Source: Bacteroidota bacterium
Lineage (GTDB): Bacteria; Bacteroidota; Bacteroidia; Cytophagales; Cyclobacteriaceae
Direction: 5' to 3'
Assembly (NCBI GenBank): GCA_016866385.1
Contig: VGMU01000009.1
Location: forward strand, 1 to 62,266
Length of the DNA: 62,266 bases
Shown: positions 26,802-35,455 of the stretch, piece after piece
How the letters are laid out: each line of letters begins with the position of its first letter
Numbering within the stretch: position 1 is the stretch's first letter
Notes under the pieces: generated by a model
The model's input: the letters and a program-made list of their open reading frames with translations, nothing else
Told to the model about the DNA's origin: nothing
Databases searched by the model: none
Translations under genes and position numbers: made by a program

Positions 26802-28271
26802 ATGAGTAAAATAGCATATCAAAGCATACAGACTACTATTTTCTCGTACATAGGTGTGGTATTGGGCTATATCAATGTATTATGGCTCTTTCCTTATGCC
26901 CTCACCTCTACCGAATTAGGAATCTTTAGGACCATTCAAGACCTAGGTATCTTATTGGTCCCCTTTGCTCAATTAGGTGTAGGCCATGGAATTACTCGGT
27001 ATTTTCCCAAATTGGAATCCAATCAAGCCGCCCTACTTACCTATAGTTTGGGGTTTTCTTTGTTGGGACTTGGCTTAGTATCCTTGATTTTTTTTGGAGG
27101 AAAGAGCCAAATCGTATCCCTTTTTGCCACCAACTCCCCGCAGGTAATTGATTTTCTAGGTATTGTCTTACTGGTTGCCCTATTTTCCGTTTGGAGCAGT
27201 GTCCTTGATGCCTTTGCCAGATCTTACGTAAAGGTGGGGGTGCCTACTTTTTTTAGAGAAGTGTTTCTTCGACTCCTCACCTCGATGTTGGTGAGCTGTT
27301 ATTTGCTAAGCTGGATTACTTTTGATCAAGTTATGCAAGGTCTAGTTTTGGTCTATGGATTATCTTTCCTGGGAGTTTGGGTGTATTTGATTTGGCTTGG
27401 TGTCTTCAAATTTAATTTTTCCTGGACCTCCTTTCCTCAAGGGTTTACACGCTCATTTTTACAGTACAGCTTGGTGACTTTCCTAGCTACTGCAGCTTCT
27501 ACCCTAATCATGAAAATTGACTCAGTGATGATCAGTGCTATGGTAAGTTTGGAAGCCAATGCCATTTATTCCATCGCTTTTTACATGGCTTTGGTCATTG
27601 AGTTGCCTAGAAGAGCCATTTCTCAAGTTGCTATGCCTCTCATTGCTTCCCATTTTGCGAATGATCAGGTGAAAGAAATCAACGTTCTATACAAAGAGTT
27701 GTCTAACAGACAGCTTTATGTGTGTTTGCTTTTGTTTGCTCTGGTTTGGACCAATATTGATCAAATTTATTCCTTTGTTCCTAACCCGGAAATCTACCAA
27801 GCAGGTAAGTGGGTGGTATTAGTAATTGCTTTAGGAAAATTGGTAGATGTCGCCTTCTCAGTCAACAGTGAAATATTGGTGTTTTCTTCTTATTACAGGT
27901 TTAATTTGATCATGACCGTGGGAATGAGTTTGCTCCTCATAGCAACCAACTATTGGCTAATTCCAATCTATGATATAGAAGGCGCAGCCATAGGTTCGGC
28001 TGCCGTGATGCTGGCATTCAATGCGGTAAAATACTCTTTCCTTAAAGCCCGATTAAGGCTAGATCCATTCAGTAGAGAAACCATCAAAATTCTTGCTTTA
28101 GGTATCCTCACCATGGCTGCTCTTGCTTTTCGACCTAGTTTTGAATTTCCTATCCTCAACATTGTTGTGAGTTCAGTCATTGTTGTAGGCCTTTTTGTAG
28201 GAGGTTCTTTCCTTTTAGGATTGGGAAAAGAGGAATGGAAATGGATAAAAAATAAAATAATCCGGGCTTAA
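26802..28271 (+). CDS. Polysaccharide flippase-like membrane protein (MOP/Wzx family)
   Basis: 489 residues with about 12-14 transmembrane helices. The opening IFSYIGVVLGYINVLWLFPYAL and the loop STELGIFRTIQDLGILLVPFAQLG are typical of the polysaccharide transporter branch of the MOP superfamily. Such proteins flip lipid-linked oligosaccharides for O-antigen or exopolysaccharide. No glycosyltransferases are next to it, so its substrate is unclear. It begins 51 bp after the Feo-associated gene. Confidence 0.87.
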   Translation: MSKIAYQSIQTTIFSYIGVVLGYINVLWLFPYALTSTELGIFRTIQDLGILLVPFAQLGVGHGITRYFPKLESNQAALLTYSLGFSLLGLGLVSLIFFGGKSQIVSLFATNSPQVIDFLGIVLLVALFSVWSSVLDAFARSYVKVGVPTFFREVFLRLLTSMLVSCYLLSWITFDQVMQGLVLVYGLSFLGVWVYLIWLGVFKFNFSWTSFPQGFTRSFLQYSLVTFLATAASTLIMKIDSVMISAMVSLEANAIYSIAFYMALVIELPRRAISQVAMPLIASHFANDQVKEINVLYKELSNRQLYVCLLLFALVWTNIDQIYSFVPNPEIYQAGKWVVLVIALGKLVDVAFSVNSEILVFSSYYRFNLIMTVGMSLLLIATNYWLIPIYDIEGAAIGSAAVMLAFNAVKYSFLKARLRLDPFSRETIKILALGILTMAALAFRPSFEFPILNIVVSSVIVVGLFVGGSFLLGLGKEEWKWIKNKIIRA

Positions 28272-28673
28272 GAGTGTTACGAAACCTCTAGTAGTGACAA
28301 GATTTGAGCTGCCTTAAATTCGCAACCTTCCACTGTTATCCTGCTTTTTGAGCGAGGCCCCAATGAGTTGGGGTGAGGCCTGATTTTGAAAAGGGCTTTA
28401 CTCGGTATTGCTTTTTAATTGTGAAGTTCGAACAAGTCGACAGCCCGGATCACATAAAGATACAAAGGATAGAGAAATAAGCCCTATGTTAAGGTGGACT
28501 CAAAAAACTTTTTCTTCAGCAAAACCAAAACCTAAGAGAAGGATTAATTTCCGTTTTTTTTAGTGAGAAATATTTTTTTTTGTTTTTAATGCGAATCAAG
28601 TCCAATATTTTCTTTTATACTTAGGCTTTGAATTACAGGTAAAATAAGCCTTATACTTTCAAACAAGTGGATC
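28272..28673. other. 402-bp intergenic region, no convincing gene
   Basis: It holds a hairpin (CCCCAA-TGAG-TTGGGG, 28358-28373, with outer AGG/CCT pairing) that may be a weak terminator after the flippase gene. It also holds a 25-codon basic open frame at 28486-28563 that I do not accept as a gene. The last 100 bp are A/T rich and likely carry the promoter of the following stress-protein gene. No operator was recognised. Confidence 0.6.
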
Positions 28674-29597
28674 ATGCTTCCAATAAAGAAGTTGCTCGTG
28701 TGTCTAGATCTCACCTCCCTTGATCAAACCTTGATCACCTATGCTGCTTTTTTAGCCAAAGCCAATAGGGTGAAAAAAATTTACTTTACACACATCATAA
28801 AAAATCTTTCCTTACCCGCAGAAGTTTTGGAAAAATTTCCAGACCTCATGGATCGCATGCTGCAGGAAAAGAAGGAGGAAATGATAGAAGAAGTAGGCAA
28901 GTATTTTCCAAAGGGAACTTCCGTAGAAATATCCTATGTGGTAAAAGAGGGGAATCTTTCTAAAAAAGTATTAAAACTAGCCGCATCAAAATCCATAGAC
29001 TTGATATTGATTGGCAAAAAAGAACTTCTACCGGGCACAGGAGTAGCTTGCCAGCGTATGGCAAGACGGGCTTCATGCTCACTTTTCATCATTCCCGAAC
29101 AAGCAAAAGTGAAGCTTACTAAGTTGATTGTTCCCAGTGATTTTTCTGACTTTTCAAAAAATGCATTGGAGGAAGCCATTCAAATAGCCAAAAATAATGG
29201 AGATAGGTCTGAAATCATTTTTCAAAATGTTTTTACCATTCCATCCGGGTATCATTTCACTGGAAAAAGCTACGAAGAGTTTAGCGAAGTCCTCCAACAG
29301 CATGCAGAAGCTACTTTTAAGAAATTTATTCGAAAAATAGATACGAAAGGCGTTCCTATCACACCCATATATACCAAGGACAATGACGACAATCCAGTGC
29401 ATGAAATCGTAGAAGCCGCTGTGTTACATCAGGCAGATGGAATCATTATTGGAGCCAAAGGAAAGACCGCATCCACCGCCTTGCTCATAGGAAGTATGGC
29501 AGAGCGACTGATACAATTCAATACCCGTTTGCCACTTTTACTGGTAAGACCCAAGGGAAAAAATGCTGGAATTTTAGATTATCTAGTTGAAATCTAG
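28674..29597 (+). CDS. Tandem-domain universal stress protein
   Basis: 307 residues, two UspA domains. The second domain retains the ATP-binding signature G-2x-G-9x-GS (GAKGKTASTALLIGS, followed by MAERLIQ). The first has a degenerate version around GKKELLPGTGVACQRMARR, so only one site probably binds nucleotide. Universal stress proteins accumulate under starvation, low oxygen or oxidative stress; the specific role is unknown. It is the second such gene in the window and stands alone. Confidence 0.9.
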   Translation: MLPIKKLLVCLDLTSLDQTLITYAAFLAKANRVKKIYFTHIIKNLSLPAEVLEKFPDLMDRMLQEKKEEMIEEVGKYFPKGTSVEISYVVKEGNLSKKVLKLAASKSIDLILIGKKELLPGTGVACQRMARRASCSLFIIPEQAKVKLTKLIVPSDFSDFSKNALEEAIQIAKNNGDRSEIIFQNVFTIPSGYHFTGKSYEEFSEVLQQHAEATFKKFIRKIDTKGVPITPIYTKDNDDNPVHEIVEAAVLHQADGIIIGAKGKTASTALLIGSMAERLIQFNTRLPLLLVRPKGKNAGILDYLVEI

Positions 29598-29690
29598 TTT
29601 TTTAGGGGGAAAAACGAAACAAATTAAACCTCACGTAGTAAAATCCATTAGATTAAACCCCTGTCTGTGTTTATGGTCTAATCCCTAACT

Positions 29691-30236
29691 ATGAAGGAAA
29701 TAGATCGTCAAATCCTAGATCGAATTCAAACCCCCCTTACCAGAGAATTGGGATTCAGGCAATTGATCGAAACCTACCAAAGGCCAGTTTACCAACTTAT
29801 CCGCAGAATGGTACTCCTCCATGAGGATGCCGATGACCTTACGCAAAACACTTTTATCAAAGCCTACAAGGGCTTGGATAAATTTGAAGGCCACTCTTCT
29901 TTATTTACCTGGCTTTATAGAATTGCCACCAACGAGACCCTTACTTTTCTGGAGAAAAAGAAAAAGAGATTTGTGGTTACTTGGGACGACTACCAAGAAA
30001 AAGTGGCCAACTACCTGGATTCAAGTGATGCTCTCAGCGAAGATGAAATTCAACATAAACTTCAAAAAGCTTTGGTTAATCTTCCTGATAAACAAAGGCT
30101 TGTGTTCCTTTTAAAATACGAGGAAGATCTTAGCTACGAAGAAATGTCCAACATCACAGGTACCAGTGTTGGCGCTTTAAAAGCGAGTTACCACCACGCC
30201 GTAAAAAAAATTGAAGAAGCCTTAAAACAAGAATAA
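29691..30236 (+). CDS. ECF-type RNA polymerase sigma factor
   Basis: 181 residues. Region 2 is visible at about 30-85 (HEDADDLTQNTFIKAYKGL and SSLFTWLYRIATNETL). Region 4 spans about 125-175 (LPDKQRLVFLLKYEEDLSYEEMS and TGTSVGALKASYHHAVKKI). No regions 1 or 3 are present, which defines the extracytoplasmic-function class. The next gene encodes a single-pass protein that probably acts as its anti-sigma factor, and a periplasmic protein follows. Confidence 0.93.
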   Translation: MKEIDRQILDRIQTPLTRELGFRQLIETYQRPVYQLIRRMVLLHEDADDLTQNTFIKAYKGLDKFEGHSSLFTWLYRIATNETLTFLEKKKKRFVVTWDDYQEKVANYLDSSDALSEDEIQHKLQKALVNLPDKQRLVFLLKYEEDLSYEEMSNITGTSVGALKASYHHAVKKIEEALKQE

Positions 30237-30268
30237 ACCCTCCGATAAATTATTGGTCTAATAACGAA

Positions 30269-30622
30269 ATGAAAACAATACCCCGACTACAGCCCCAACC
30301 TGTACCCGAAGGATATTTTGATACCTTACCTGAAAAAATTCTATCCAGGCAAAAAGGCTTATCCCTTCCCCCTAAATGGGGATGGGCTGCTGCGGCAGTG
30401 CTTTTGCTTGGCTTGGGGATTTGGCAAGGGCTTGATCAAAAACAGGAGCTTATACCACTAAGCGTAGATGAAGAAGCCTTACTCTACATTGAGAGTGGGC
30501 AATGGAGTACAGAAGATATTCTGAGCCTGTCAGATAATCCAAACGAAATACTAGATCAAATTATAGAAGAAGAATTTTCAAAAACAGAACCCCTATGGAC
30601 AGAAGAAGAAACCTGGTACTAA
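30269..30622 (+). CDS. Probable single-pass anti-sigma factor
   Basis: 117 residues. A short cytoplasmic N-terminus (about 1-38) leads into one transmembrane helix (about 39-57, WGWAAAAVLLLGLGIWQGL) and an acidic periplasmic tail. It is 32 bp after the sigma factor and overlaps the next gene by 28 bp. Position and topology point to a membrane-bound inhibitor of the sigma factor. There is no clear zinc-type anti-sigma motif, so the call rests on context. Confidence 0.7.
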   Translation: MKTIPRLQPQPVPEGYFDTLPEKILSRQKGLSLPPKWGWAAAAVLLLGLGIWQGLDQKQELIPLSVDEEALLYIESGQWSTEDILSLSDNPNEILDQIIEEEFSKTEPLWTEEETWY

Positions 30623-31065
30623 GCACTACCAAACATGTATTTCTCCTAGTAATTTTTACCATGATTATTGGCACAGGGCATCTTTGGGCCCAAAGGTCCC
30701 CCAGGGACGTAGATCCTGAACGTGTGCAAGCCGCAAGAATTGCCTTTATCACCTCAAGAATTAGTTTGAAACCAGAGCAAGCGGAAAAATTTTGGCCCAT
30801 ATTCAATGAGTTCACTGAATTTAGAGATGCGACCATGAGAACGATGGGAGATTTGGGCCAAGGGGCAGAAACCCTGAGTGAGGAAGAGGCTAAATCTCGG
30901 CTGCAGCAAAGAATTCAACTCCAACAAAAACTTCTTGAAGAGGAGAAGACGTTTATCGCATCTTCCGCAAAGGTCTTGAGTTACAAGCAAATTTTATTGC
31001 TACAAAACATAGCTAAAGATTTTAACAGGCACATTTACCAACGCCAAAGAGGTGGGGGAAACTAA
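30595..31065 (+). CDS. Periplasmic helical sensor-like protein (Spy/CnrX-like topology)
   Basis: 156 residues. A signal sequence (HVFLLVIFTMIIGTGHLWAQ) is followed by a long helical region (DPERVQAARIAFITSRISLK, EQAEKFWPIFNEF, LQQRIQLQQKLLEEEKTFI). The size and the SLKPEQAEKFWPIF element resemble LTxxQ/Spy-type periplasmic chaperones and heavy-metal sensors. It starts inside the anti-sigma gene, so the two are translationally linked. It probably senses envelope damage or metal and controls the anti-sigma factor (inference). Confidence 0.72.
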   Translation: MDRRRNLVLSTTKHVFLLVIFTMIIGTGHLWAQRSPRDVDPERVQAARIAFITSRISLKPEQAEKFWPIFNEFTEFRDATMRTMGDLGQGAETLSEEEAKSRLQQRIQLQQKLLEEEKTFIASSAKVLSYKQILLLQNIAKDFNRHIYQRQRGGGN

Positions 31066-31089
31066 ACCAATTCTAATATTACCCACTGA

Positions 31090-31124
31090 GCTCCTAGCCA
31101 AGGTTAGGAGCTTATTTTTTTTTA
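31090..31124 (+). terminator. Rho-independent terminator after the sigma-factor operon
   Basis: Stem GCTCCTA (31090-31096) pairs with TAGGAGC (31105-31111) and is followed by TTATTTTTTTTTT. The T-tract overlaps the mscL stop codon on the opposite strand. Confidence 0.85.
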
Positions 31125-31525
31125 AGTAAATCCCTAATTTCCTCTAAAAGGTTTTCTGTTGGCGTTTTTTCAGGAACTTGAACAGGAGTTTCTTCATTTC
31201 GCTTGAAGGTATTCATGGCTTTTATGACAATAAATATGACCAATGCGATAAATGTAAAGTCCACCACATTTTGAATAAACATGCCATAATTAAGCGTAAC
31301 CGCATCTACTACCTGACCACTTTGATCTGTGTAAGCCTCTTTCAAGACTAATGATAAGTGCTTCATATCTACTCCACCCACAAGCAATCCAAGAGGTGGC
31401 ATGACCACATCACTGATGAAGGAGGAAACAATTTTGCCAAAGGCAGCCCCAATAATAACCCCTACAGCAAGGTCAAGGACATTTCCTCTGACTGCAAATT
31501 CTTTGAACTCTTTAAAAAATTTCAT
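31112..31525 (-). CDS. mscL: Large-conductance mechanosensitive channel
   Basis: 137 residues from the ATG at 31525; the longer open frame adds 40 residues unlike the family. The N-terminus [20 protein letters not shown] and TM1 [17 protein letters not shown] are the MscL signature. A second helix ([17 protein letters not shown]) and a charged C-terminal helix follow. It is a pentameric inner-membrane emergency valve for hypo-osmotic shock. Confidence 0.95.
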   Translation of the reverse strand: MKFFKEFKEFAVRGNVLDLAVGVIIGAAFGKIVSSFISDVVMPPLGLLVGGVDMKHLSLVLKEAYTDQSGQVVDAVTLNYGMFIQNVVDFTFIALVIFIVIKAMNTFKRNEETPVQVPEKTPTENLLEEIRDLLKKK

Positions 31526-31743
31526 ATTTCTAATGCTTTTATGGATGTGAATGAGTAGTAGAACTAGCCAAGTAGTTTCCTTTCTGAAAATACAAAAAAT
31601 TTTGATCTTGCTTAGGACCCTAAACCAGTTTCTCAGATCGATCAAAAAAATCTATTAGCAACCGAAACCACATTCGCTAAAAGATATATTTCAAGTCTCG
31701 GAACTGCCTAAATTTTCTTATCCTTGTGCCTAATTTAATTTTC

Positions 31744-33789
31744 ATGCAAGCACCCAAAGCCTCCCAAAAACCGAAACTTTTAGAAATTCATGGTCACCAA
31801 AGGATAGACCCATTCTATTGGTTAAACGAGCGGGAAAATCCAGAGGTCCTTGCCTATATCAACGCTGAAAATTCTTACCTCAAGGAGGTGATGCAGCCCA
31901 CAACCGCTACGCAGGAACTTCTTTTCCAAGAAATGAAGGGGAGGATAAAAGAAGAAGATCAAACCGTACCCTATTTTAAATCGGGGTATTATTGGTATAC
32001 CCGCTACGAAACGGGAGGCGAATACCCTATTTTTTGCCGAAAAAAAACCAAAGAGAGTAAGTATGAAGAAATACTTCTTGACATAAACCAGCTAGCAAAA
32101 GATAAGTCCTACTACCAAGTAGGTCAAACCTCCACGTCAAGCAATCAACAGATCTTGGCCTTTTCTGCCGATGAGGTAGGAAGGAGAATTTATACTCTTT
32201 ATTTCAAGGACTTAATTTCTGGAAAAATATTGGAAGATCAAGTTCCAGAAACTACAGGAAATTTTGTCTGGGCGGAGGACAATGCTACCCTATTTTATTC
32301 CAAACAAGATCCTGATACGCTTCGGTCCTATCAAATTTACCAACACAGGTTAGGGCGGCCTTTCAGCGAGGACCTACTTATTTATGAAGAAAAGGACGAG
32401 GAGTTTTCTTGCACCATACATAAAACCAAATCAGAAAAGTATATTCTCATCCATACTTCCAGTACCATTTCTAGCGAGGTATGGATCATAGAAGCCTCGC
32501 AAGCTTCCCAAGAACCCCGACTTATACAACAAAGAATTCCAGATCTTGAATATGCTGTAGATCACTTTGAAGATCATTTTTACATCCGTACCAACGATCA
32601 AGCTCAAAATTTTAAATTGGTGAAGACACCGATTTGGGCTACTTCAAAGGAGCATTGGACGGATTTGATTCCGCATAGACCTGATGTTTTGCTAGAAGAC
32701 ATAGATTTATTTTCTAGGTATTTGGTGGTACAAGAAAGGTCCAATGGACTTACTCAAATCCACATCCATCCCTGGGAAGGAGATTCTTTTAGCTTGTCTT
32801 TTGATGACCAAACCTATACGGCCTGGATAGGTGCCAATCCAGAGTTTGATACAGATGTGCTACGATTTGGATACAATTCCCTGGTTATTCCCAGTTCGGT
32901 CTATGAAATCGATCTGCTTTCTAAAAAAAGAACTCTATTAAAACAACAAGAAATCGTGGGAGGATACGATTCCCAGGATTATGGCTCAGAACGAATATGG
33001 GCAAAAGCCAAGGACGGTACGAGCGTACCCATCTCTTTGGTGTATAAAAAATCGAGTTTCTCCAAAAATGGAAATTCTCCCCTGCTGTTGTATGCCTATG
33101 GGTCCTATGGATACAGCATGGATGCTTATTTTTCTTCCAACAGACTGTGTTTATTGGATAGAGGATTTGTTTTTGCAATAGCTCATATCAGGGGAGGCGA
33201 AGACTTAGGTAGACATTGGTACGAAGAAGGAAAGCTATTGAAGAAAAAAAACACTTTCACCGACTTTATAGCTTGTGCGCAATACCTTATAGAACAAAAA
33301 TACACGCAAGCGAGGCATCTGTATGCGATGGGGGGAAGTGCCGGAGGATTATTGATGGGAGCGGTTATAAATATGGAGCCTGAATTGTTTCATGGCATTA
33401 TTGCCAATGTCCCCTTTGTGGATGTGGTAACCACCATGCTGGACGAAAGTATTCCACTGACCACTGGGGAATTCCAAGAATGGGGCAATCCAAAAAATAA
33501 GGAATACTACGATTACATGCTTTCCTATTCTCCCTATGATCAAGTAAAAAAACAGTCTTATCCCCATCTATTGGTCACTTCAGGCCTACATGATTCCCAA
33601 GTACAGTACTGGGAGCCCACCAAATGGGTAGCCAAACTGAGACACTTGAAAACTAACGATACCCTTCTCTTGCTTTTTACCAACATGGAAGCTGGACATG
33701 GAGGGGCATCAGGAAGGTTCCATGCCTTGAAAGAATTAGCCTTGGAATATGCATTTTTATTGCTCCTAGAGGATAAAATTTCTTCCTAA
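31744..33789 (+). CDS. Oligopeptidase B-like S9 family serine peptidase
   Basis: 681 residues from the ATG at 31744; a GTG six codons earlier is possible. The N-terminal part (about 1-400) is the beta-propeller domain. The C-terminal alpha/beta-hydrolase carries the triad Ser532 (GGSAGG), Asp617 (GLHDSQ) and His652 (AGHGG). The RGG and Y-x-S-Y motifs near the oxyanion site fit the prolyl oligopeptidase family, PtrB branch, which cleaves small peptides after basic residues. No signal peptide, so cytoplasmic. A near-perfect copy of its last 118 bp follows the gene. Confidence 0.92.
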   Translation: MQAPKASQKPKLLEIHGHQRIDPFYWLNERENPEVLAYINAENSYLKEVMQPTTATQELLFQEMKGRIKEEDQTVPYFKSGYYWYTRYETGGEYPIFCRKKTKESKYEEILLDINQLAKDKSYYQVGQTSTSSNQQILAFSADEVGRRIYTLYFKDLISGKILEDQVPETTGNFVWAEDNATLFYSKQDPDTLRSYQIYQHRLGRPFSEDLLIYEEKDEEFSCTIHKTKSEKYILIHTSSTISSEVWIIEASQASQEPRLIQQRIPDLEYAVDHFEDHFYIRTNDQAQNFKLVKTPIWATSKEHWTDLIPHRPDVLLEDIDLFSRYLVVQERSNGLTQIHIHPWEGDSFSLSFDDQTYTAWIGANPEFDTDVLRFGYNSLVIPSSVYEIDLLSKKRTLLKQQEIVGGYDSQDYGSERIWAKAKDGTSVPISLVYKKSSFSKNGNSPLLLYAYGSYGYSMDAYFSSNRLCLLDRGFVFAIAHIRGGEDLGRHWYEEGKLLKKKNTFTDFIACAQYLIEQKYTQARHLYAMGGSAGGLLMGAVINMEPELFHGIIANVPFVDVVTTMLDESIPLTTGEFQEWGNPKNKEYYDYMLSYSPYDQVKKQSYPHLLVTSGLHDSQVQYWEPTKWVAKLRHLKTNDTLLLLFTNMEAGHGGASGRFHALKELALEYAFLLLLEDKISS

Positions 33790-33910
33790 GGATACCAACA
33801 TGGAAGCTGGACATGGTGGGGCATCAGGAAGGTTCCATGCCTTGAAAGAATTAGCCTTGGAATATGCATTTTTATTGCTCCTAGAGGATAAAATTTCTTC
33901 CTAAGGATAC
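33678..33910. repeat. 118-bp tandem repeat of the oligopeptidase 3' end
   Basis: Copies are at 33678-33795 and 33793-33910 (period 115 bp, 3-bp shared edge). They differ at one base (A at 33702, T at 33817; a synonymous Gly codon). The second copy lies after the stop codon and is not translated. Confidence 0.95.
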
Positions 33911-34034
33911 AAAAAGTATTTCCCATTCGAAGAGTATAAACTCGAAGCCGCAGGTAGGAGTCTAAAGGAACTTTATTGAGGAAGAATTGCTTGTATATTC
34001 TATGTATGGAAAGCACTTAAAGTTAAAATTTCTC

Positions 34035-34042
34035 TAACTTTG
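34035..34042 (+). promoter_or_regulatory. Bacteroidota-type -7 element upstream of mgsA
   Basis: TAACTTTG matches TAnnTTTG and lies about 26 bp before the mgsA ATG. No clear -33 element is seen. Confidence 0.4.
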
Positions 34043-34068
34043 GATGCAAACCTAAAAAATCCTAATTC

Positions 34069-34449
34069 ATGAAAATCGCCTTAATTGCCCATGACGGTAA
34101 GAAAGCTGACATGGTGCATTTTTTAAGTGGATTCCGTGATGCCTTGCAGAGCAGTGCTATTGACCTGGTGGCCACTGGCACTACAGGATCTCATATCGAA
34201 AAGGCTGGATTTAAGGTAGAAAGACTTCTCTCTGGCCCTTACGGGGGCGACGCACAAATCGCTGCTATGGCAGCCGAGAAGAAATTAGCAGCAGTTATAT
34301 TTTTTAGGGATCCTTTAGACAAGCATCCTCACGAACCTGATGTGCAAATGCTCATGAGAATTTGTGATGTACACAATATTCCTCTGGCTACCAACCCTGC
34401 ATCTGCTGCTCTTATGTTTAAAGCCTTGACTCAAACCTATGGAACCTAA
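34069..34449 (+). CDS. mgsA: Methylglyoxal synthase
   Basis: 126 residues. The phosphate-binding segment ATGTTGSHIEK and the catalytic aspartates Asp61 (GPYGGDAQ) and Asp81 (FFRDPL) match the family. It converts dihydroxyacetone phosphate to methylglyoxal plus phosphate, bypassing lower glycolysis when phosphate is scarce. It overlaps pfkA by 11 bp, so the two are translationally coupled. Confidence 0.94.
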   Translation: MKIALIAHDGKKADMVHFLSGFRDALQSSAIDLVATGTTGSHIEKAGFKVERLLSGPYGGDAQIAAMAAEKKLAAVIFFRDPLDKHPHEPDVQMLMRICDVHNIPLATNPASAALMFKALTQTYGT

Positions 34450-35425
34450 ATCAATTAAAAAAATTGGAGTACTCACCTCTGGAGGCGATTCTCCAGGGAT
34501 GAATGCAGCCATACGCGCCGTCGTTCGGGCTGGATTTTACTACGGAATCGAAATGTATGGAATATACAGAGGTTACGAAGGCATGATTCAAAACGATATC
34601 AAAAAACTAGATTCCAAACACATCACCCAAATCTTAGAACGAGGAGGAACTTTCCTAAAATCTGCAAGAAGTGCAGAATTTAGAACTCCAGAAGGAAGGA
34701 GTAAAGCTTACGACAACTTGGTAAGTTATGGAATAGATGCTTTGGTAGTCATAGGAGGGGATGGATCGTTGACAGGGGCTCACCTATTCTATGAAGAATA
34801 CGGAATCCCCTCTGTAGGTCTACCGGGTACCATTGACAACGACCTTTCCGGTACTGACTTAACGATTGGTTTTGACACGGCGTGCAATACTGCCATAGAG
34901 GCCATAGACAAAATACGGGATACAGCCACCTCTCACGACCGCTTGTTTTTTGTAGAAGTGATGGGAAGGGATGCGGGATTTATAGCCATCAATGCAGGAA
35001 TTGGTAGTGCAGCTGCTGCCATATTGATTCCCGAACGGAAAACCCCTATTGAAAATTTAGTTGAAAAACTAAAAACGAGATCGAGAGCAAAAAAAACCTC
35101 CAACATTGTCATTGTAGCTGAAGGTGGAAAAAGTGGATCGGCTCAAGAAATTGCCGATCAAGTAAAAAGCATTTTCCCAAACTACGATATCAAAGTAACT
35201 ATTCTAGGACATTTACAAAGAGGAGGTTCTCCTACCAGTTTTGATAGACTCCTGGCTTCCAAATTGGGAGTAGCTGCCGTTGAGGCATTACTCCAAGGCA
35301 AATTTGATGTGATGGCAGGAATGATCAATAATAAAATTGTCTATACCCCCATTGTAAAAGCCATCGTAGATGACAAAGAAATAGATGAAGAGGACTTGCG
35401 AGTGGCAAGTATTTTATCTACCTAA
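34439..35425 (+). CDS. pfkA: ATP-dependent 6-phosphofructokinase
   Basis: 328 residues, the normal bacterial PfkA length. Motifs: TSGGDSPGMNAAIR, ATP-site GGDGS (Gly rather than Asp after GGD indicates ATP, not pyrophosphate), catalytic GTIDNDLSGTD and substrate-binding MGRDAG. It phosphorylates fructose 6-phosphate, the committed step of glycolysis. It overlaps mgsA and ends at a terminator shared with the convergent amylase gene. Confidence 0.95.
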   Translation: MEPKSIKKIGVLTSGGDSPGMNAAIRAVVRAGFYYGIEMYGIYRGYEGMIQNDIKKLDSKHITQILERGGTFLKSARSAEFRTPEGRSKAYDNLVSYGIDALVVIGGDGSLTGAHLFYEEYGIPSVGLPGTIDNDLSGTDLTIGFDTACNTAIEAIDKIRDTATSHDRLFFVEVMGRDAGFIAINAGIGSAAAAILIPERKTPIENLVEKLKTRSRAKKTSNIVIVAEGGKSGSAQEIADQVKSIFPNYDIKVTILGHLQRGGSPTSFDRLLASKLGVAAVEALLQGKFDVMAGMINNKIVYTPIVKAIVDDKEIDEEDLRVASILST

Positions 35426-35455
35426 AAAAAAGGGGCCTAAGCCCCTTTTTATTTT
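35426..35455. terminator. Bidirectional terminator between pfkA and the amylase
   Basis: GGGGC (35432-35436), CTAA loop, GCCCC (35441-35445), with an A-run before and T-run after. It can terminate both pfkA (+) and the amylase (-). Confidence 0.88.

Noticed and set aside
28486..28563. 25-codon basic open frame
   Set aside because: Short, no recognisable family, and its K/R-rich tail follows from an A-rich tract; likely chance.
31526..31645. 40-residue N-terminal extension of MscL
   Set aside because: The family starts at [11 protein letters not shown]; the extension is probably untranslated leader.
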